A stretch of 64,000 nucleotides of DNA, from assembly GCF_000384315.1 (NCBI RefSeq), contig NZ_ARVW01000001.1, positions 2,613,746 to 2,677,745 on the forward strand. Direction: 5' to 3'. The notes beneath the pieces are model-generated. The model made no database searches. It was not told the origin of the DNA and was given only the letters and a program-made list of their open reading frames with translations. A program made the translations under genes and the position numbers. The DNA is from Amycolatopsis nigrescens CSC17Ta-90. GTDB taxonomy: Bacteria; Actinomycetota; Actinomycetes; Mycobacteriales; Pseudonocardiaceae. This document shows, in pieces, positions 40,679 to 50,308 of the stretch; positions within the stretch are counted from its first letter, which is position 1; the number at the start of each line of letters is the position of its first letter.

Positions 40679-42256
40679 TCAGTGGGCGAAGTGGCGGGTG
40701 CCGGTGAGGTAGAGGGTCACTCCGGCCTCCTCGGCGGCGGTGATCACCTCGGCGTCCCGCACCGAGCCGCCCGGCTGCACCACCGCGCGCACCCCGGCGT
40801 CGATCAGCACCTGCAGCCCATCCGGGAACGGGAAGAAGGCGTCCGACGAAGCCACCGAGCCCTTGGCCCGGTCACCGGCGCGCTGCACCGCGAGCCTCGC
40901 CGAGTCGACCCGGTTGACCTGGCCCATCCCGGCGCCAACGGTCGCCCGCCCGTGCGCCAGCAGAATGGCGTTGGACTTCACCGATCGCACCGCGCGCCAG
41001 GCGAACTCCAGGTCGGCCAGCGTCTCCGCGTCCGCGGGCGCACCGGTGGCCAGTTGCCAGTTCGCCGGGTCGTCGCCGGGGGCGTCGATGCTGTCCACGG
41101 TCTGCACCAGCATCCCGCCGGAAATCGGCCGGAACTCGATCGGGTCCGGATCGGCCAGCGCGGGCAGCCTGAGCAGTCGGATGTTCTTCTTCCTGGTCAG
41201 CACGTCCAGCGCGGCGGTGTCGAAGTCGGGCGCGAGCACGACCTCGGTGAACACGTCCGCGATCTGCTCGGCGAGCGCGCTGGTCACCGGGCGGTTGGTG
41301 GCGATGACCCCGCCGTAGGCCGAAACGGGGTCGCAGGCGTGCGCCTTGCGGTGCGCCTCGGCCACATCGGCGCCCACCGCGATGCCGCACGGGTTGGCGT
41401 GCTTGATGATCGCCACCGCCGGCTCAGTGAAGTCGTAGGCGGCCCGGCGTGCCGCGTCGGTGTCGACGTAGTTGTTGTAGGACATCGCCTTGCCGTGCAG
41501 CTGCTCGGCATGCGCCAGCCCACCCCGCCAGTGCTTGTACACCGCGGCCCGCTGGTGCGGGTTCTCGCCGTACCGCAGGATTTCGCCCCGGTCCCAGGTC
41601 CCGCCGGTGAACTCGGGGAAGCCGGAGTCGTCCGCCGGGGCGTAGGCGTTGGCGAACCAGGCGGCCACCGCGGTGTCGTAGCTCGCGGTGTGCGCAAACG
41701 CTTGCGCGGCGAGCCGTTTGCGGTCCTCCAGTTCGAAACCGCCCTCGCGCACCCGCGAGAGCACCCAGTCGTACCGGGCCGGGTCCACCACCACCGCGAC
41801 ACTGCCGTGGTTCTTGGCCGCCGCGCGCACCATCGCCGGGCCGCCGATGTCGACGTTCTCCACGCAGTCTTCGGGGCTCGCCCCGGACGCGACGGTCTGC
41901 CGGAACGGGTAGAGGTTGACCACCAGCAGGTCGAACGGCGCGATCTCCAGCTTGCGCAGCTGCTCCTCGTGCTCGGGCCGGTCGCGGTCCGCGAGCAGGG
42001 CGGCGTGCACCCTCGGATGGAGGGTCTTCACCCTGCCGTCGAACGACTCCGGGAAGCCGGTGATCTCCTCGACCGGGGTCACCGGGACTCCGGCGTCCGC
42101 GATCGTCTTCGCGGTGCCGCCGGTCGAGATGATCTCCACCCCGGCCGCGTGCAGGCCGGTGGCCAGCTCCAGCAGGCCCGACTTGTCGGAGACCGCGATC
42201 AGCGCGCGCCGGACAGGACGCCGTCCGGCCAAATCAGTCACAGCAGACCCAGTCAC
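40679..42256 (-). CDS. purH: Bifunctional AICAR transformylase/IMP cyclohydrolase
   Basis: The 525-residue product has both ATIC domains: IMP cyclohydrolase at the N-terminus ([53 protein letters not shown]) and AICAR transformylase with [14 protein letters not shown] and [20 protein letters not shown], ending in a TGTRHFAH tail. It does the last two steps of IMP synthesis. GTG at 42256 overlaps the purN stop by four bases (GTGA), so the two are coupled. Order purN-purH after DUF6350 is conserved in actinobacteria. Confidence 0.95.
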   Translation of the reverse strand: MTGSAVTDLAGRRPVRRALIAVSDKSGLLELATGLHAAGVEIISTGGTAKTIADAGVPVTPVEEITGFPESFDGRVKTLHPRVHAALLADRDRPEHEEQLRKLEIAPFDLLVVNLYPFRQTVASGASPEDCVENVDIGGPAMVRAAAKNHGSVAVVVDPARYDWVLSRVREGGFELEDRKRLAAQAFAHTASYDTAVAAWFANAYAPADDSGFPEFTGGTWDRGEILRYGENPHQRAAVYKHWRGGLAHAEQLHGKAMSYNNYVDTDAARRAAYDFTEPAVAIIKHANPCGIAVGADVAEAHRKAHACDPVSAYGGVIATNRPVTSALAEQIADVFTEVVLAPDFDTAALDVLTRKKNIRLLRLPALADPDPIEFRPISGGMLVQTVDSIDAPGDDPANWQLATGAPADAETLADLEFAWRAVRSVKSNAILLAHGRATVGAGMGQVNRVDSARLAVQRAGDRAKGSVASSDAFFPFPDGLQVLIDAGVRAVVQPGGSVRDAEVITAAEEAGVTLYLTGTRHFAH

Positions 42257-42906
42257 CTGAAACTCACCTTTCGTCCGTCGACCGTGCACCCTCCACGGCC
42301 CAGCTGCTCGAGTACCCGCACGAGCAGGCGTCGTTCCACTGCCTTCACCCGTTCGTGCAGCTGTGCCTCGTCGTCGTCCGGCTCCACCGGCACGGCCTCC
42401 TGCGCGATGATCGGCCCGGTGTCCACCCCGGCGTCCGCGAAATGCACCGTGGACCCGGTCACCTTCACCCCGAGCGCGAGCGCGTCCGCGATCGCGTGCA
42501 TCCCCGGGAAGGCGGGCAGCAGGGCCGGGTGGGTGTTGACCACCCTGTTCTCGAAGCGACCGAGGAACGCCTCGCCCAGGATCTTCATGAACCCGGCGGA
42601 CACCACCAGGTCCGGCTGGTAGGCGGCGACCGCGTCGGTGAGCGCCTTGTCCCAGGCCGCGCGGTCGGGGTGGTCGCGAAGCCGGACCACGAAATGCGGC
42701 ACCGAAGCCCGCTCGGCCCGTTCGAGGGCCTGAATCCCGTCGCGGTCGGCACCGACGGCCACCACCCGGACCGGATATCCCGGCCGCTCGGCCGCATCCA
42801 GCACCGCCTGCAGCAGGGTGCCGGAACCGGACGCGAGTAGCACGACCTTCACCGGGGTTGGCAGGTCCAGCCGACTAGACAGAGCGGTCTCCTTGGCGCG
42901 ATTCAC
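42253..42906 (-). CDS. purN: Phosphoribosylglycinamide formyltransferase
   Basis: The 217-residue product has the formyltransferase fold: [28 protein letters not shown], and the catalytic segment [20 protein letters not shown] with Asn and His. The closing Asp sits in [11 protein letters not shown]. It transfers a formyl group from 10-formyl-THF to GAR in purine synthesis. The N-terminus starts with [18 protein letters not shown], slightly longer than the enteric enzyme. It is coupled to purH and lies 14 bases after the DUF6350 gene. Confidence 0.93.
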   Translation of the reverse strand: MNRAKETALSSRLDLPTPVKVVLLASGSGTLLQAVLDAAERPGYPVRVVAVGADRDGIQALERAERASVPHFVVRLRDHPDRAAWDKALTDAVAAYQPDLVVSAGFMKILGEAFLGRFENRVVNTHPALLPAFPGMHAIADALALGVKVTGSTVHFADAGVDTGPIIAQEAVPVEPDDDEAQLHERVKAVERRLLVRVLEQLGRGGCTVDGRKVSFR

Positions 42907-42920
42907 CTGGGGTTCTCAGC

Positions 42921-44465
42921 CTAGTCTCGCTCTGTCGCGCCTCCGGCGGCGGGCGGAGGGCCGGGCTCGGGCGGGAGCGGGTCGCCGGTTTCGGGTTCCG
43001 GCTCCTCAACCGGAACCTCGACGTCTTCCGCTGCCTGCTCCGGCTCGACGGGTTCTTCGCCGACCGGCTCCTCGTCGGCCAGGGGCTCAGCAGCTTCGCC
43101 GTCCACGAGATTTTCCGCGTCCACCAGGTCTTCCGCTTCTGCGGAGTCCTCTGTGGACTCCTCCGGCTCGCCGGCTTCCGGGTCCTCTGCGTCTTCTGTG
43201 GACACCACAGCCTCCGAGGACACCACAGACTCCGCGTGCTCTTCGACCGGCTCGGCCTCGGGCTCGGTTTCCCCGTGCGGGCCGGCCAGCCAGGCGACCA
43301 TGCCGCCTGGGATGACGATCCAGCAGAACGCGGTGACCGAGAACATGCCGACCCGGATGGCCACCGGGTCGAACATCCCGGCCCCGAGCCGTCCGCCGGC
43401 CAGCGTGCCCAGCACCACACAACCGAAGCCGACCACCGCACCGGCGACGCCCACGGTGCGCAGGCGCAGCATCGGGTCCGGATGGATCCGGCGCAACGAC
43501 CAGCCGACCAGCGCACCGGCCGCGGCCGGCAGCACCATCAGCGCCGGCCACCACGGCGCGTACTGCTCCGGCATGCCGGCCAGCATCGGCAGTCCGGGCA
43601 CCGGGCCGCCCTGGAAACCGAGCGGATCCAGCGAAACCGCCCCGATCGAAAACCCAGGGCCGGCGGCGAAAGCAAGACCGAAGAGCACCGCGTTCGGCAG
43701 GTAGCCGACGGAGAGCAACACCATGCCGAGCCCGCCGCCCACCCCGGGCGCGTTGAGCTCGAACAGCTTGACCATGGTCGGGGTGGACAGGGCCAGGCTG
43801 AGCGTGAACACCAGTGCGCCGCAGGCGAGCAGGCCGGCCAGCCCGAGCACGCCGGCCCGCAGCCCGCGCACGGCCACCGGGTCGAGGTAGCCGCCGAGCA
43901 GTTCGGCCAGTCCGGCCTTGGACGCCGCCCCGGCGGTGGCCGCCAGCGCGGCGAACAGGCCGGGCACCAGGAACGCGGTCAGCGGGTCGACGCCGAACTG
44001 CTCGTCACCGGTCAGCGAGATCGTCGCGCCGGCCACCATGTGCGCACCGGCCATCACCCCGACCAGCGGCACGGCCTCCTGCGGCCGCCGGTAACCGAGC
44101 CGCTGCGCCGCGCCGTTCGCGCTGCGGGCCAGCAGTACGAAGACCCCGATCGTGGCCAGCAGCGGTAGCACCCCGAGCGGCTGGCCGAGGATCTCGACCG
44201 GCACCTGGTAGGTGGCGAGCCAGGCGGGCCCGGCCACGGCCAGCGCACCGAGTGCGGAGAACGCGGCCGGGGACCCGGTCGCGGTGACCAGCGCCAGCAG
44301 GGTCGCGACCAGCGCGTATCCGGTGATCATCGGGACGAGCGCGGCCGCCGCCAGCACCCGGAACCGGCCGGCGCCGGTCAGCTCCTCCGGCGGTTCGGAC
44401 TCGGGCAGCCGCTCGTCACCGCCGGAGCGGACGGACGTCGTGAGCAGCGGCATGTTTCGCACCAT
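42921..44465 (-). CDS. DUF6350 polytopic membrane protein
   Basis: The ~514-residue product (ATG 44465; ATG 44453 also possible) has about ten membrane helices in residues ~35-390, with Gly/Ala/Leu-rich helices such as VLAAAALVPMITGYALVATL and VGVAGAVVGFGCVVLGTLAG. A ~130-residue acidic cytoplasmic tail rich in Glu and Pro follows (EAEPVEEHAESVVSSEAVVS onwards). Its place directly before purN and after the DUF5336 gene matches the gene known as Rv0955 in M. tuberculosis. Function is unknown. Confidence 0.8.
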   Translation of the reverse strand: MVRNMPLLTTSVRSGGDERLPESEPPEELTGAGRFRVLAAAALVPMITGYALVATLLALVTATGSPAAFSALGALAVAGPAWLATYQVPVEILGQPLGVLPLLATIGVFVLLARSANGAAQRLGYRRPQEAVPLVGVMAGAHMVAGATISLTGDEQFGVDPLTAFLVPGLFAALAATAGAASKAGLAELLGGYLDPVAVRGLRAGVLGLAGLLACGALVFTLSLALSTPTMVKLFELNAPGVGGGLGMVLLSVGYLPNAVLFGLAFAAGPGFSIGAVSLDPLGFQGGPVPGLPMLAGMPEQYAPWWPALMVLPAAAGALVGWSLRRIHPDPMLRLRTVGVAGAVVGFGCVVLGTLAGGRLGAGMFDPVAIRVGMFSVTAFCWIVIPGGMVAWLAGPHGETEPEAEPVEEHAESVVSSEAVVSTEDAEDPEAGEPEESTEDSAEAEDLVDAENLVDGEAAEPLADEEPVGEEPVEPEQAAEDVEVPVEEPEPETGDPLPPEPGPPPAAGGATERD

Positions 44466-44557
44466 CGCATCCGGATTGGGCCGTCCGGGTGAGCCACGCC
44501 GCTCAAGATCCAATGGCAGACCGCACAGCCACCCTTTCGGGGCAGGCGAACAAAACA

Positions 44558-44594
44558 AACACCCGCGGTGACATCAAGCGTCACCGCGGGTGTT
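44558..44594. terminator. Intrinsic terminator of the DUF5336 gene
   Basis: AACACCCGCGGTGAC (44558-44572) pairs perfectly with GTCACCGCGGGTGTT (44580-44594). On the minus strand it is followed by TTTGTTTTG, a T-rich tail, so it ends leftward transcripts of the gene stopping at 44608. Confidence 0.85.
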
Positions 44595-44607
44595 CGACTG
44601 CCTGTGC

Positions 44608-45357
44608 TCAGCTCTGCTTGCCGAAGCCTCCCGGCGGTGTGCCCGGCGGCTTCTGCTGGCCGGATTCCGGGGATTGCTGCTGGTAGAACTGGCCCTGCTG
44701 CGGCGCGTAGGTGGTCGCCTGCTGGCCCGGCGGCTGCACCGGCGGACCGTACTGCGTCGGCTGGGAGAAGGAACCCTGGTCGCTCTGGCCCGGCGGCTGC
44801 GCCTGGCCGAACTGACCCGGCTGGTTCTGCTGCCCGAACTGGCCCGGCTGGCCGAACTGCTGCGGCTGGCCGTAGGCGGGCTGAGGCTTCGGCTCCGGCG
44901 CCTTGATCACCCCGGCCTCGAACAGCAGCGCGGCGACCGCGACCAGCATCTGCACGATGCCGACGATCAGGATGCCGGTGATGATGCCGGGCACCTCTTC
45001 GGCCTGAACGACCGCCGCCAGCACCCCCAGCCCGCCGAGCACGCTGAGCACAGCCGCGTACGGCAGCGTCTTCGGGCCGTTCGGTAGCAGCCGCAGTGCG
45101 GCGAGTAAACCACCGCCGAGCAGGAAGTACACGATCAGGTCAGCGCCGCGGGCCTCCGCGGAGAAGGCCATGAAGTAGTTCACCAGCCCGAGCCCGGTGA
45201 TGGCCAGCGTGAGGACCAACCCGAGGTTCAGCGGGGCCCCACCGCCCTGAGCCGGTTGCTGGGCCGGCGGGAAACCACCCGTGTTCGGCGCCTGGGGGCC
45301 AGGCTGCGCGCCGCCACCCTGCTGGGGGTAGCCGGGCCCACCGCTGGGGAAGGACAT
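44608..45357 (-). CDS. DUF5336 membrane protein (34 kDa antigen-like)
   Basis: ATG at 45357 follows AGGAGAG by six bases. The 249-residue product has a Gly/Pro/Gln-rich N-terminus (MSFPSGGPGYPQQGGG), four membrane helices in the middle (LGLVLTLAITGLGLVNYFMA, LIVYFLLGGGLLAALRLL, AVLSVLGGLGVLAAVV and ITGILIVGIVQMLVAVAALL) and a ~80-residue Q/G/P-rich tail. This is the plan of the mycobacterial 34 kDa antigenic protein family (Rv0954). It is transcribed with DUF6350-purN-purH only if the terminator at 44558-44594 is read through. Function is unknown. Confidence 0.85.
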   Translation of the reverse strand: MSFPSGGPGYPQQGGGAQPGPQAPNTGGFPPAQQPAQGGGAPLNLGLVLTLAITGLGLVNYFMAFSAEARGADLIVYFLLGGGLLAALRLLPNGPKTLPYAAVLSVLGGLGVLAAVVQAEEVPGIITGILIVGIVQMLVAVAALLFEAGVIKAPEPKPQPAYGQPQQFGQPGQFGQQNQPGQFGQAQPPGQSDQGSFSQPTQYGPPVQPPGQQATTYAPQQGQFYQQQSPESGQQKPPGTPPGGFGKQS

Positions 45358-45532
45358 CCATGCTCTCCTGTCGTTAGACCGGTTACCGGGAGTATGACAC
45401 CCGGGACAAACAAGGCGCTGTGGCGCGGAAACGCTAGCGCACCTGGGACTCATGTCCCCCTCGGGTTATCCGACGTGCCGGACGCCCAAACGGTTGCGCG
45501 GGAAACCTGTGAATACCTGTGACTACGCGAAG

Positions 45533-45561
45533 GGGCCGGGCACCGACCCGGTGCCCGGCCC
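45533..45561. terminator. Terminator-like hairpin after sucD
   Basis: GGGCCGGGCACC (45533-45544) and GGTGCCCGGCCC (45550-45561) form a perfect 12-bp stem with a five-base loop, flanked by CTTT on the right and AAGG on the left. It lies about 20 bases beyond the sucD stop and would end the sucCD transcript. Confidence 0.7.
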
Positions 45562-45579
45562 TTTCGACGTACCGCTCGA

Positions 45580-46470
45580 TCAGTGCAGCTTCTGGTACAG
45601 CTCCCTGGCCAGCTCGGCGGTCTCGGTCGGAGTCTTGCCGACTTTGACGCCTGCGGTTTCGAGGGCTTCTTTTTTGGCGGCGGCGGTGCCGGAGGAGCCG
45701 GAGACGATGGCGCCGGCGTGGCCCATGGTTTTGCCTTCGGGGGCGGTGAAGCCGGCGACGTAGCCGACGACGGGTTTGGTGACGTTGGCGGCGATGTAGT
45801 CGGCGGCGCGTTCTTCGGCGTCGCCGCCGATTTCGCCGATCATGACGATGACGTCGGTGTCGGGGTCGGCTTCGAACGCGGCGAGGGCGTCGATGTGGGT
45901 GGTGCCGATGACGGGGTCACCGCCGATACCGACCGCGGTGGAGAACCCGATGTCCCGCAGCTCGTACATCATCTGATACGTCAGGGTGCCCGACTTGGAC
46001 ACCAGCCCGATCCGGCCCGCGCCGGTGATGTTCGCCGGGATGATCCCGGCGTTGGACTTACCCGGGGAGATCACACCCGGACAGTTCGGGCCGATGATCC
46101 GCGTCTTGGTGCCCTTGGCGACGGCGTGGGCCCAGAAGTAGGCCGAGTCGTGCACCGGGATGCCCTCGGTGATCACCACCGCCAGCCCAATCTCCGCGTC
46201 GATCGCTTCGATGACGGCGTCTTTGGCGAACTTCGGCGGCACAAAAATCACCGACACGTCGGCGCCGGTCTCTTTGATGGCCTCCTCGACCGTGCCGAAC
46301 ACGGTCAAGTCTGTGCCGTCGATGGTGACCGTCTGCCCGGCCTTGCGGGCATTGACCCCGCCCACGATGTTCGTGCCCGACTTCAGCATCTTCGTGGCGT
46401 GTTTGGTGCCCTCGGAGCCGGTCAGGCCCTGCACGATCACCTTGCTGTGCTCATTCACAAAGATCGACAT
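45580..46470 (-). CDS. sucD: Succinyl-CoA synthetase alpha subunit
   Basis: The 296-residue product has the CoA-binding Rossmann start ([20 protein letters not shown]), [14 protein letters not shown] and the phospho-His segment [20 protein letters not shown]. It converts succinyl-CoA to succinate with ATP or GTP formation in the TCA cycle together with SucC. It starts four bases after the sucC stop. Parts of the gene (about 45650-45900) use almost only C-ending codons with GAA and AAA, unlike sucC. Confidence 0.95.
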   Translation of the reverse strand: MSIFVNEHSKVIVQGLTGSEGTKHATKMLKSGTNIVGGVNARKAGQTVTIDGTDLTVFGTVEEAIKETGADVSVIFVPPKFAKDAVIEAIDAEIGLAVVITEGIPVHDSAYFWAHAVAKGTKTRIIGPNCPGVISPGKSNAGIIPANITGAGRIGLVSKSGTLTYQMMYELRDIGFSTAVGIGGDPVIGTTHIDALAAFEADPDTDVIVMIGEIGGDAEERAADYIAANVTKPVVGYVAGFTAPEGKTMGHAGAIVSGSSGTAAAKKEALETAGVKVGKTPTETAELARELYQKLH

Positions 46471-46473
46471 GAC

Positions 46474-47643
46474 TCATACACCTGCCGCTGCGAGCTCGGC
46501 GGCCTTGTCTGCCGCGTTGTCCATGGTGTCCACCTGGGTGACCAGGGGATGGTTCGCCTCTTCGAGGATCCTGCGGCCCTCGTCGACGTTGTTGCCGTCC
46601 AGCCGCACCACCAGCGGTTTGGACGCCTCGTCCCCGAGGATCTTCAACGCTTCCACGATCCCGGTCGCGACCGCGTCACACGCGGTGATCCCACCGAACA
46701 CGTTCACGAACACACTCTTCACATCACTGTCGTGCAGGATCACGTCCAACCCGGCGGCCATCACCTCCGCCGACGCCCCGCCACCGATGTCGAGGAAGTT
46801 CGCCGGCTTCACCCCACCATGACGCTCACCCGCATACGCCACCACGTCGAGGGTGGACATGACCAACCCAGCACCATTACCGATGATCCCGACCTGACCA
46901 TCCAGCTTCACATAGTTGAGGTCCTTAGCCTTAGCCTTGGCCTCCAACGGGTCCTCGGCCTGCTTATCCACCAACGCCTCATGCCCCGGCTGGCGGAACC
47001 CGGCGTTCTCATCCAGGGTGACCTTGCCATCCAACGCGATGATCTTGCCCTGAGGATCCCGCACCAGCGGATTCACCTCAACCAACGTCGCATCCTCAGA
47101 CACGAACGTCTCCCACAGCTTCACCACCACCTCAGCGGCCTCATCCACCACCACGGCCGGGAACTTCCCCGCAGTCAAAATCTCAACCGCCTTGGCCCGA
47201 TCCACCCCACTGATCGCATCCACCGGGATCCTCGCCAACGCATCCGGACGCTCCACCGCCAGCTGCTCGATCTCCACCCCACCCTCAGCCGACGCCATCG
47301 CCAAAAACGTACGATTCGCCCGATCCAACAAAAACGAAAAGTAATACTCCTCCGCAATATCGGAGGCTTCAGCCACCAGCACGCGGTGCACGATGTGGCC
47401 CTTGATGTCCAGCCCGAGAATGGCTTCCGCCTTCTCCTTGGCCTCATCCGGGGTCTGCGCCAGCTTCACGCCGCCGGCCTTGCCACGCCCGCCGACCTTC
47501 ACCTGAGCCTTGACGACCACCTGGCCGCCGATCTTCTCAGCCTCGGTACGGGCTTCTTCGGGGTTGTTCGCCACGGCGCCGGGCAGAACCGGCACTCCGT
47601 GGGAGGCGAAGAGATCCCTCGCCTGGTACTCGTAGAGGTCCAC
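46474..47643 (-). CDS. sucC: Succinyl-CoA synthetase beta subunit
   Basis: GTG at 47643 follows GGAG. The 389-residue product begins [20 protein letters not shown] and has the ATP-grasp domain ([27 protein letters not shown] with metal ligands) and the C-terminal CoA-ligase domain ([33 protein letters not shown]). It is the ADP/GDP-binding half of the enzyme. The middle of the gene uses many codons ending in T or G (TTT, TTG, CGT, GGT), very different from its surroundings. Confidence 0.95.
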   Translation of the reverse strand: MDLYEYQARDLFASHGVPVLPGAVANNPEEARTEAEKIGGQVVVKAQVKVGGRGKAGGVKLAQTPDEAKEKAEAILGLDIKGHIVHRVLVAEASDIAEEYYFSFLLDRANRTFLAMASAEGGVEIEQLAVERPDALARIPVDAISGVDRAKAVEILTAGKFPAVVVDEAAEVVVKLWETFVSEDATLVEVNPLVRDPQGKIIALDGKVTLDENAGFRQPGHEALVDKQAEDPLEAKAKAKDLNYVKLDGQVGIIGNGAGLVMSTLDVVAYAGERHGGVKPANFLDIGGGASAEVMAAGLDVILHDSDVKSVFVNVFGGITACDAVATGIVEALKILGDEASKPLVVRLDGNNVDEGRRILEEANHPLVTQVDTMDNAADKAAELAAAGV

Positions 47644-47762
47644 TACTCCAGTCTCCTGACGACACGCCACTGTGTTGGTTTTTTGAAACCACGCTGCTGC
47701 CGGACGCAAACGACCCTAGCGACCAGCGGAGAAGTCGGGGACTCCGCACCCGGTGAACTCGG

Positions 47763-48137
47763 TCACCGTGCGCGGTCGGGCCGTGCTTCCACGCTGTGAG
47801 ACGCCGCACGGAGCACCCAATCGGTGACCAGCTCCGGGTCCGGCGCGGACGGGAAGCTCATCGCGAAGGGGCTCTCCGGGTCCGCGGCACCGAAGCCGAA
47901 GACCGGCAAGCCGGGCAGCCGGTCGACGACCGCGGCGGCCAGGTCGTGCTCGTCCACCGCGACCCCGAGCACGTCCGGGTCCTCCTGGTCCACGATGCCG
48001 GCCAGTTGCTCGACGGTCCGCAACCGTCCCGCGTAGACGACCTCTACTCCCGCATCGCGCAGGTTCCGGCCGAGCGGCACGCCGTCGCCGGTGTCCATCA
48101 GCTCGGCGAGCACCACCCGGACCAGCGCACGGCTCAT
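47763..48137 (-). CDS. Cobalamin-binding-like domain protein lacking the B12 His motif
   Basis: The 124-residue product resembles the B12-binding domain of methylmalonyl-CoA mutase: RVVLAELMDTGDGVPLGRNL, RDAGVEVVYAGRLRTVEQLA and EDPDVLGVAVDEHDL. The DxHxxG motif that supplies the cobalt ligand His is replaced (MDTGDG), so it probably does not bind B12 in the base-off mode. It overlaps the stop-start of the membrane protein gene upstream (ATGA at 48134-48137), so both are coupled. Confidence 0.65.
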   Translation of the reverse strand: MSRALVRVVLAELMDTGDGVPLGRNLRDAGVEVVYAGRLRTVEQLAGIVDQEDPDVLGVAVDEHDLAAAVVDRLPGLPVFGFGAADPESPFAMSFPSAPDPELVTDWVLRAASHSVEARPDRAR

Positions 48138-49915
48138 GCCGCACTCCGGGCGGGCCGGGCGGCGAGCACGGCGGCGATCAGCAGGGCCAGCACCGAACCG
48201 AGCGCTAGCCACCAGCCGGTGGCCGGGCCCGCGCCGTCGATCATGCCGCCGGCCAGCGGCAGCTCCACCAGCCGCAACCCGGTCACCACGGCGGCGCCGA
48301 GCAGCAGGGCCACCGCGGCGGGCGGGCGGCTGCGGGGGGTCAGCGCGATGGCGCCGAGCACCGTGCACAGGGCCAGCAGCAGGCCCCAGGACGGGGTGCC
48401 GAAGTTCGTCAGCAACGTGGGCGCGACGTAGTCCGGCGCGGCGATCGACGGCACACCGAACGCACCCGCCGCGAGGATCCCGGCCGCGACCAGCGGAGTC
48501 AGCACATTCGGCCCGGGGACCGCGCCGTCCTCTTCGGCGTCTTCCCGTTCGACCATGCCGGCCACCACCGAGCAGCAGGCGGTGGCCGCCGCGAACGCCA
48601 AGGCCAGCGCCGCCCACAGGGCACCGGAGCCCGCGGTGAACGCGGGGCCCAGCTCGGTGGCCTTGACCACGGTGTCCAGTACTGCGGCGCCGGCCAGCGG
48701 CACCCCCGCCCAGCAGACGGACATCGCGGGCCGCACCACCGAGGCCAGGCCGGGCACCAGCAGCGCTACCCCGAGCACGCCGACCACCAGGCCGGCGGCC
48801 AGCAGGAGCCAGCGCGCCGGGCTCTGCGGCCCCGCAGTACCGCCGGCCGCGACCACCTGCGGAGCGAGCGCACCGGCCAGGGCGGCGACCGCGGTCAGCA
48901 ACCCGAGCAGGCCGGTGACCAGGCGCAGGCGCCGCTGTCCCGGCATGACCGCCTCGGTTCCGTCCCTGGATCCGTCCCCAGATTCGTGACTGCCATTCGC
49001 CATCGCATCCGCACGTGCATCCGCGGGACGGAAAGCCAGCGCCGCGAGCGCCACGGCACCGGCGAGCGTGAGCACCGGCCCCGTGGACAGCGACAGATCA
49101 GGCACCAGCAGACCGGACAGCAGGTTCGGCAGGGCCACCACCACCGCGGCGACGGCGGCACCGAGCAGGCCGCCTTTGGCCAGGCCCGGCGTCGCCGAGC
49201 TGGCGGACAAAGCCGCGACGACCGGGAGCGCACAGGCCATCAGCAGGTAGCCGGCCAGCGTGAACGCGGGAGCCTCGAACACGCTCACCGACAGCAGATA
49301 GGCATCCGTCGAGCCGAAGGGCGCCATGGTCAGCCCGAACCCGGCCAGTACGCCGGCCACCACCGCGACCAGCACCCGGCCGCGGGTCCCCGGTTCCGCG
49401 GCGGCACCGGACTCGCCGGGGTCGGCATTGCTCTGCACCGCCTGCACGGCCAGCACCCCGGCCAGTACCGCGCAAAGCTCGCCGGCCAACGTCAGCCAGA
49501 GGCCGGCGGCGGCAGGGCTCTGGCCGAGGCTCACCGGGCGGTGCAGCTCGGGACGCGCAGCCGCCGAGGCGTCGAACAGGAACTGGAGGTCGAGCACGAT
49601 CCGGCCGACCGCCACGGCCGCCGTCCCGGCCAGCACCCCGGCCGCGGCAGGCCGCTGGCCGCGCAGCGCCAACCCGGCCACCACGGCGATCGGCAGCACG
49701 GCGAGCAGGATGAGCACCGGCGCACTGGCGAAGCCGGGTGCCGCCCCGGCGATCGCCGGGAACAGCGCTCCCGCCGCCGACAACACGGCGGCGGCCCCGC
49801 CCAAGGCGAAGGCGGCGGTCAGTTTCGGCGCCGGCGACCCCAGCTCCTCGGTGTCCAGCGTTCGCGGATCGGACCGTGACGGTTCCTCCGAGGAGGAACG
49901 GGTGCGCGCAGTCAT
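48134..49915 (-). CDS. Large polytopic membrane protein, unknown function
   Basis: The 593-residue product has a polar N-terminus (~25 residues), then about fifteen hydrophobic segments, very rich in Ala, Gly, Leu and Val, with two polar loops (SNADPGESGAAAEPGTRG and ADARADAMANGSHESGDG). Nothing in it matches a transporter signature I know. It is coupled to the B12-like domain gene and divergent from the M23 peptidase gene. It sits where M. tuberculosis has no counterpart between sucC and the peptidase gene. Confidence 0.65.
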   Translation of the reverse strand: MTARTRSSSEEPSRSDPRTLDTEELGSPAPKLTAAFALGGAAAVLSAAGALFPAIAGAAPGFASAPVLILLAVLPIAVVAGLALRGQRPAAAGVLAGTAAVAVGRIVLDLQFLFDASAAARPELHRPVSLGQSPAAAGLWLTLAGELCAVLAGVLAVQAVQSNADPGESGAAAEPGTRGRVLVAVVAGVLAGFGLTMAPFGSTDAYLLSVSVFEAPAFTLAGYLLMACALPVVAALSASSATPGLAKGGLLGAAVAAVVVALPNLLSGLLVPDLSLSTGPVLTLAGAVALAALAFRPADARADAMANGSHESGDGSRDGTEAVMPGQRRLRLVTGLLGLLTAVAALAGALAPQVVAAGGTAGPQSPARWLLLAAGLVVGVLGVALLVPGLASVVRPAMSVCWAGVPLAGAAVLDTVVKATELGPAFTAGSGALWAALALAFAAATACCSVVAGMVEREDAEEDGAVPGPNVLTPLVAAGILAAGAFGVPSIAAPDYVAPTLLTNFGTPSWGLLLALCTVLGAIALTPRSRPPAAVALLLGAAVVTGLRLVELPLAGGMIDGAGPATGWWLALGSVLALLIAAVLAARPARSAA

Positions 49916-50308
49916 TGGACGAGGACGCTAGCAAGTACCCGGAATCCGCTCATGACACCGCTCAGCACGACGGCCGGCCGGCACTCTGCGTGACCGGCTG
50001 CCGAGAGGGCCGGATTGTTCGCCGATAACGGAGCACGGGGGTGGATTGTAGTAACCCAAGTCACATCTAACGGAGTAATTCCCTGTCTACTTTGGGTCAT
50101 CACTACAGCTAGAAGGCATACGCGTGCTCCACGTTCGGCCGACACGCGGCCGACACCTTGCCCAGAACGGATCCCCTTCGTTACTGTCCCCCGGTCCCCA
50201 TTACAGTCAGGTCACGAAGCGGACATCGAGCAACCACCCCCGAGGTTGTTCACCGGGATCCCCCGCCCGGGTCCGAGATCTGACTCCCCGAGTACGGAAG
50301 GCCCTGTC
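49916..50308. promoter_or_regulatory. Long 5' region of the M23 peptidase gene
   Basis: This 393-base stretch separates the divergent genes at 49915 and 50309. The left half is AT-richer (near 50030-50110, with GTAGTAACCCAAGTCACATC) and probably holds both promoters, leaving a long leader for the peptidase. I looked for a ydaO-type riboswitch core and did not find one. Open frames here do not look like protein. Confidence 0.4.

Noticed and set aside
45583..47799. Plus-strand open frame of about 740 codons
   Set aside because: It is antisense to sucC and sucD. Its length reflects their skewed codon use, not coding.
49916..50308. A ydaO-type (c-di-AMP) riboswitch before the M23 peptidase gene
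   Set aside because: Such riboswitches often precede cell-wall hydrolases in actinobacteria, but I could not find the conserved core or a matching stem set.
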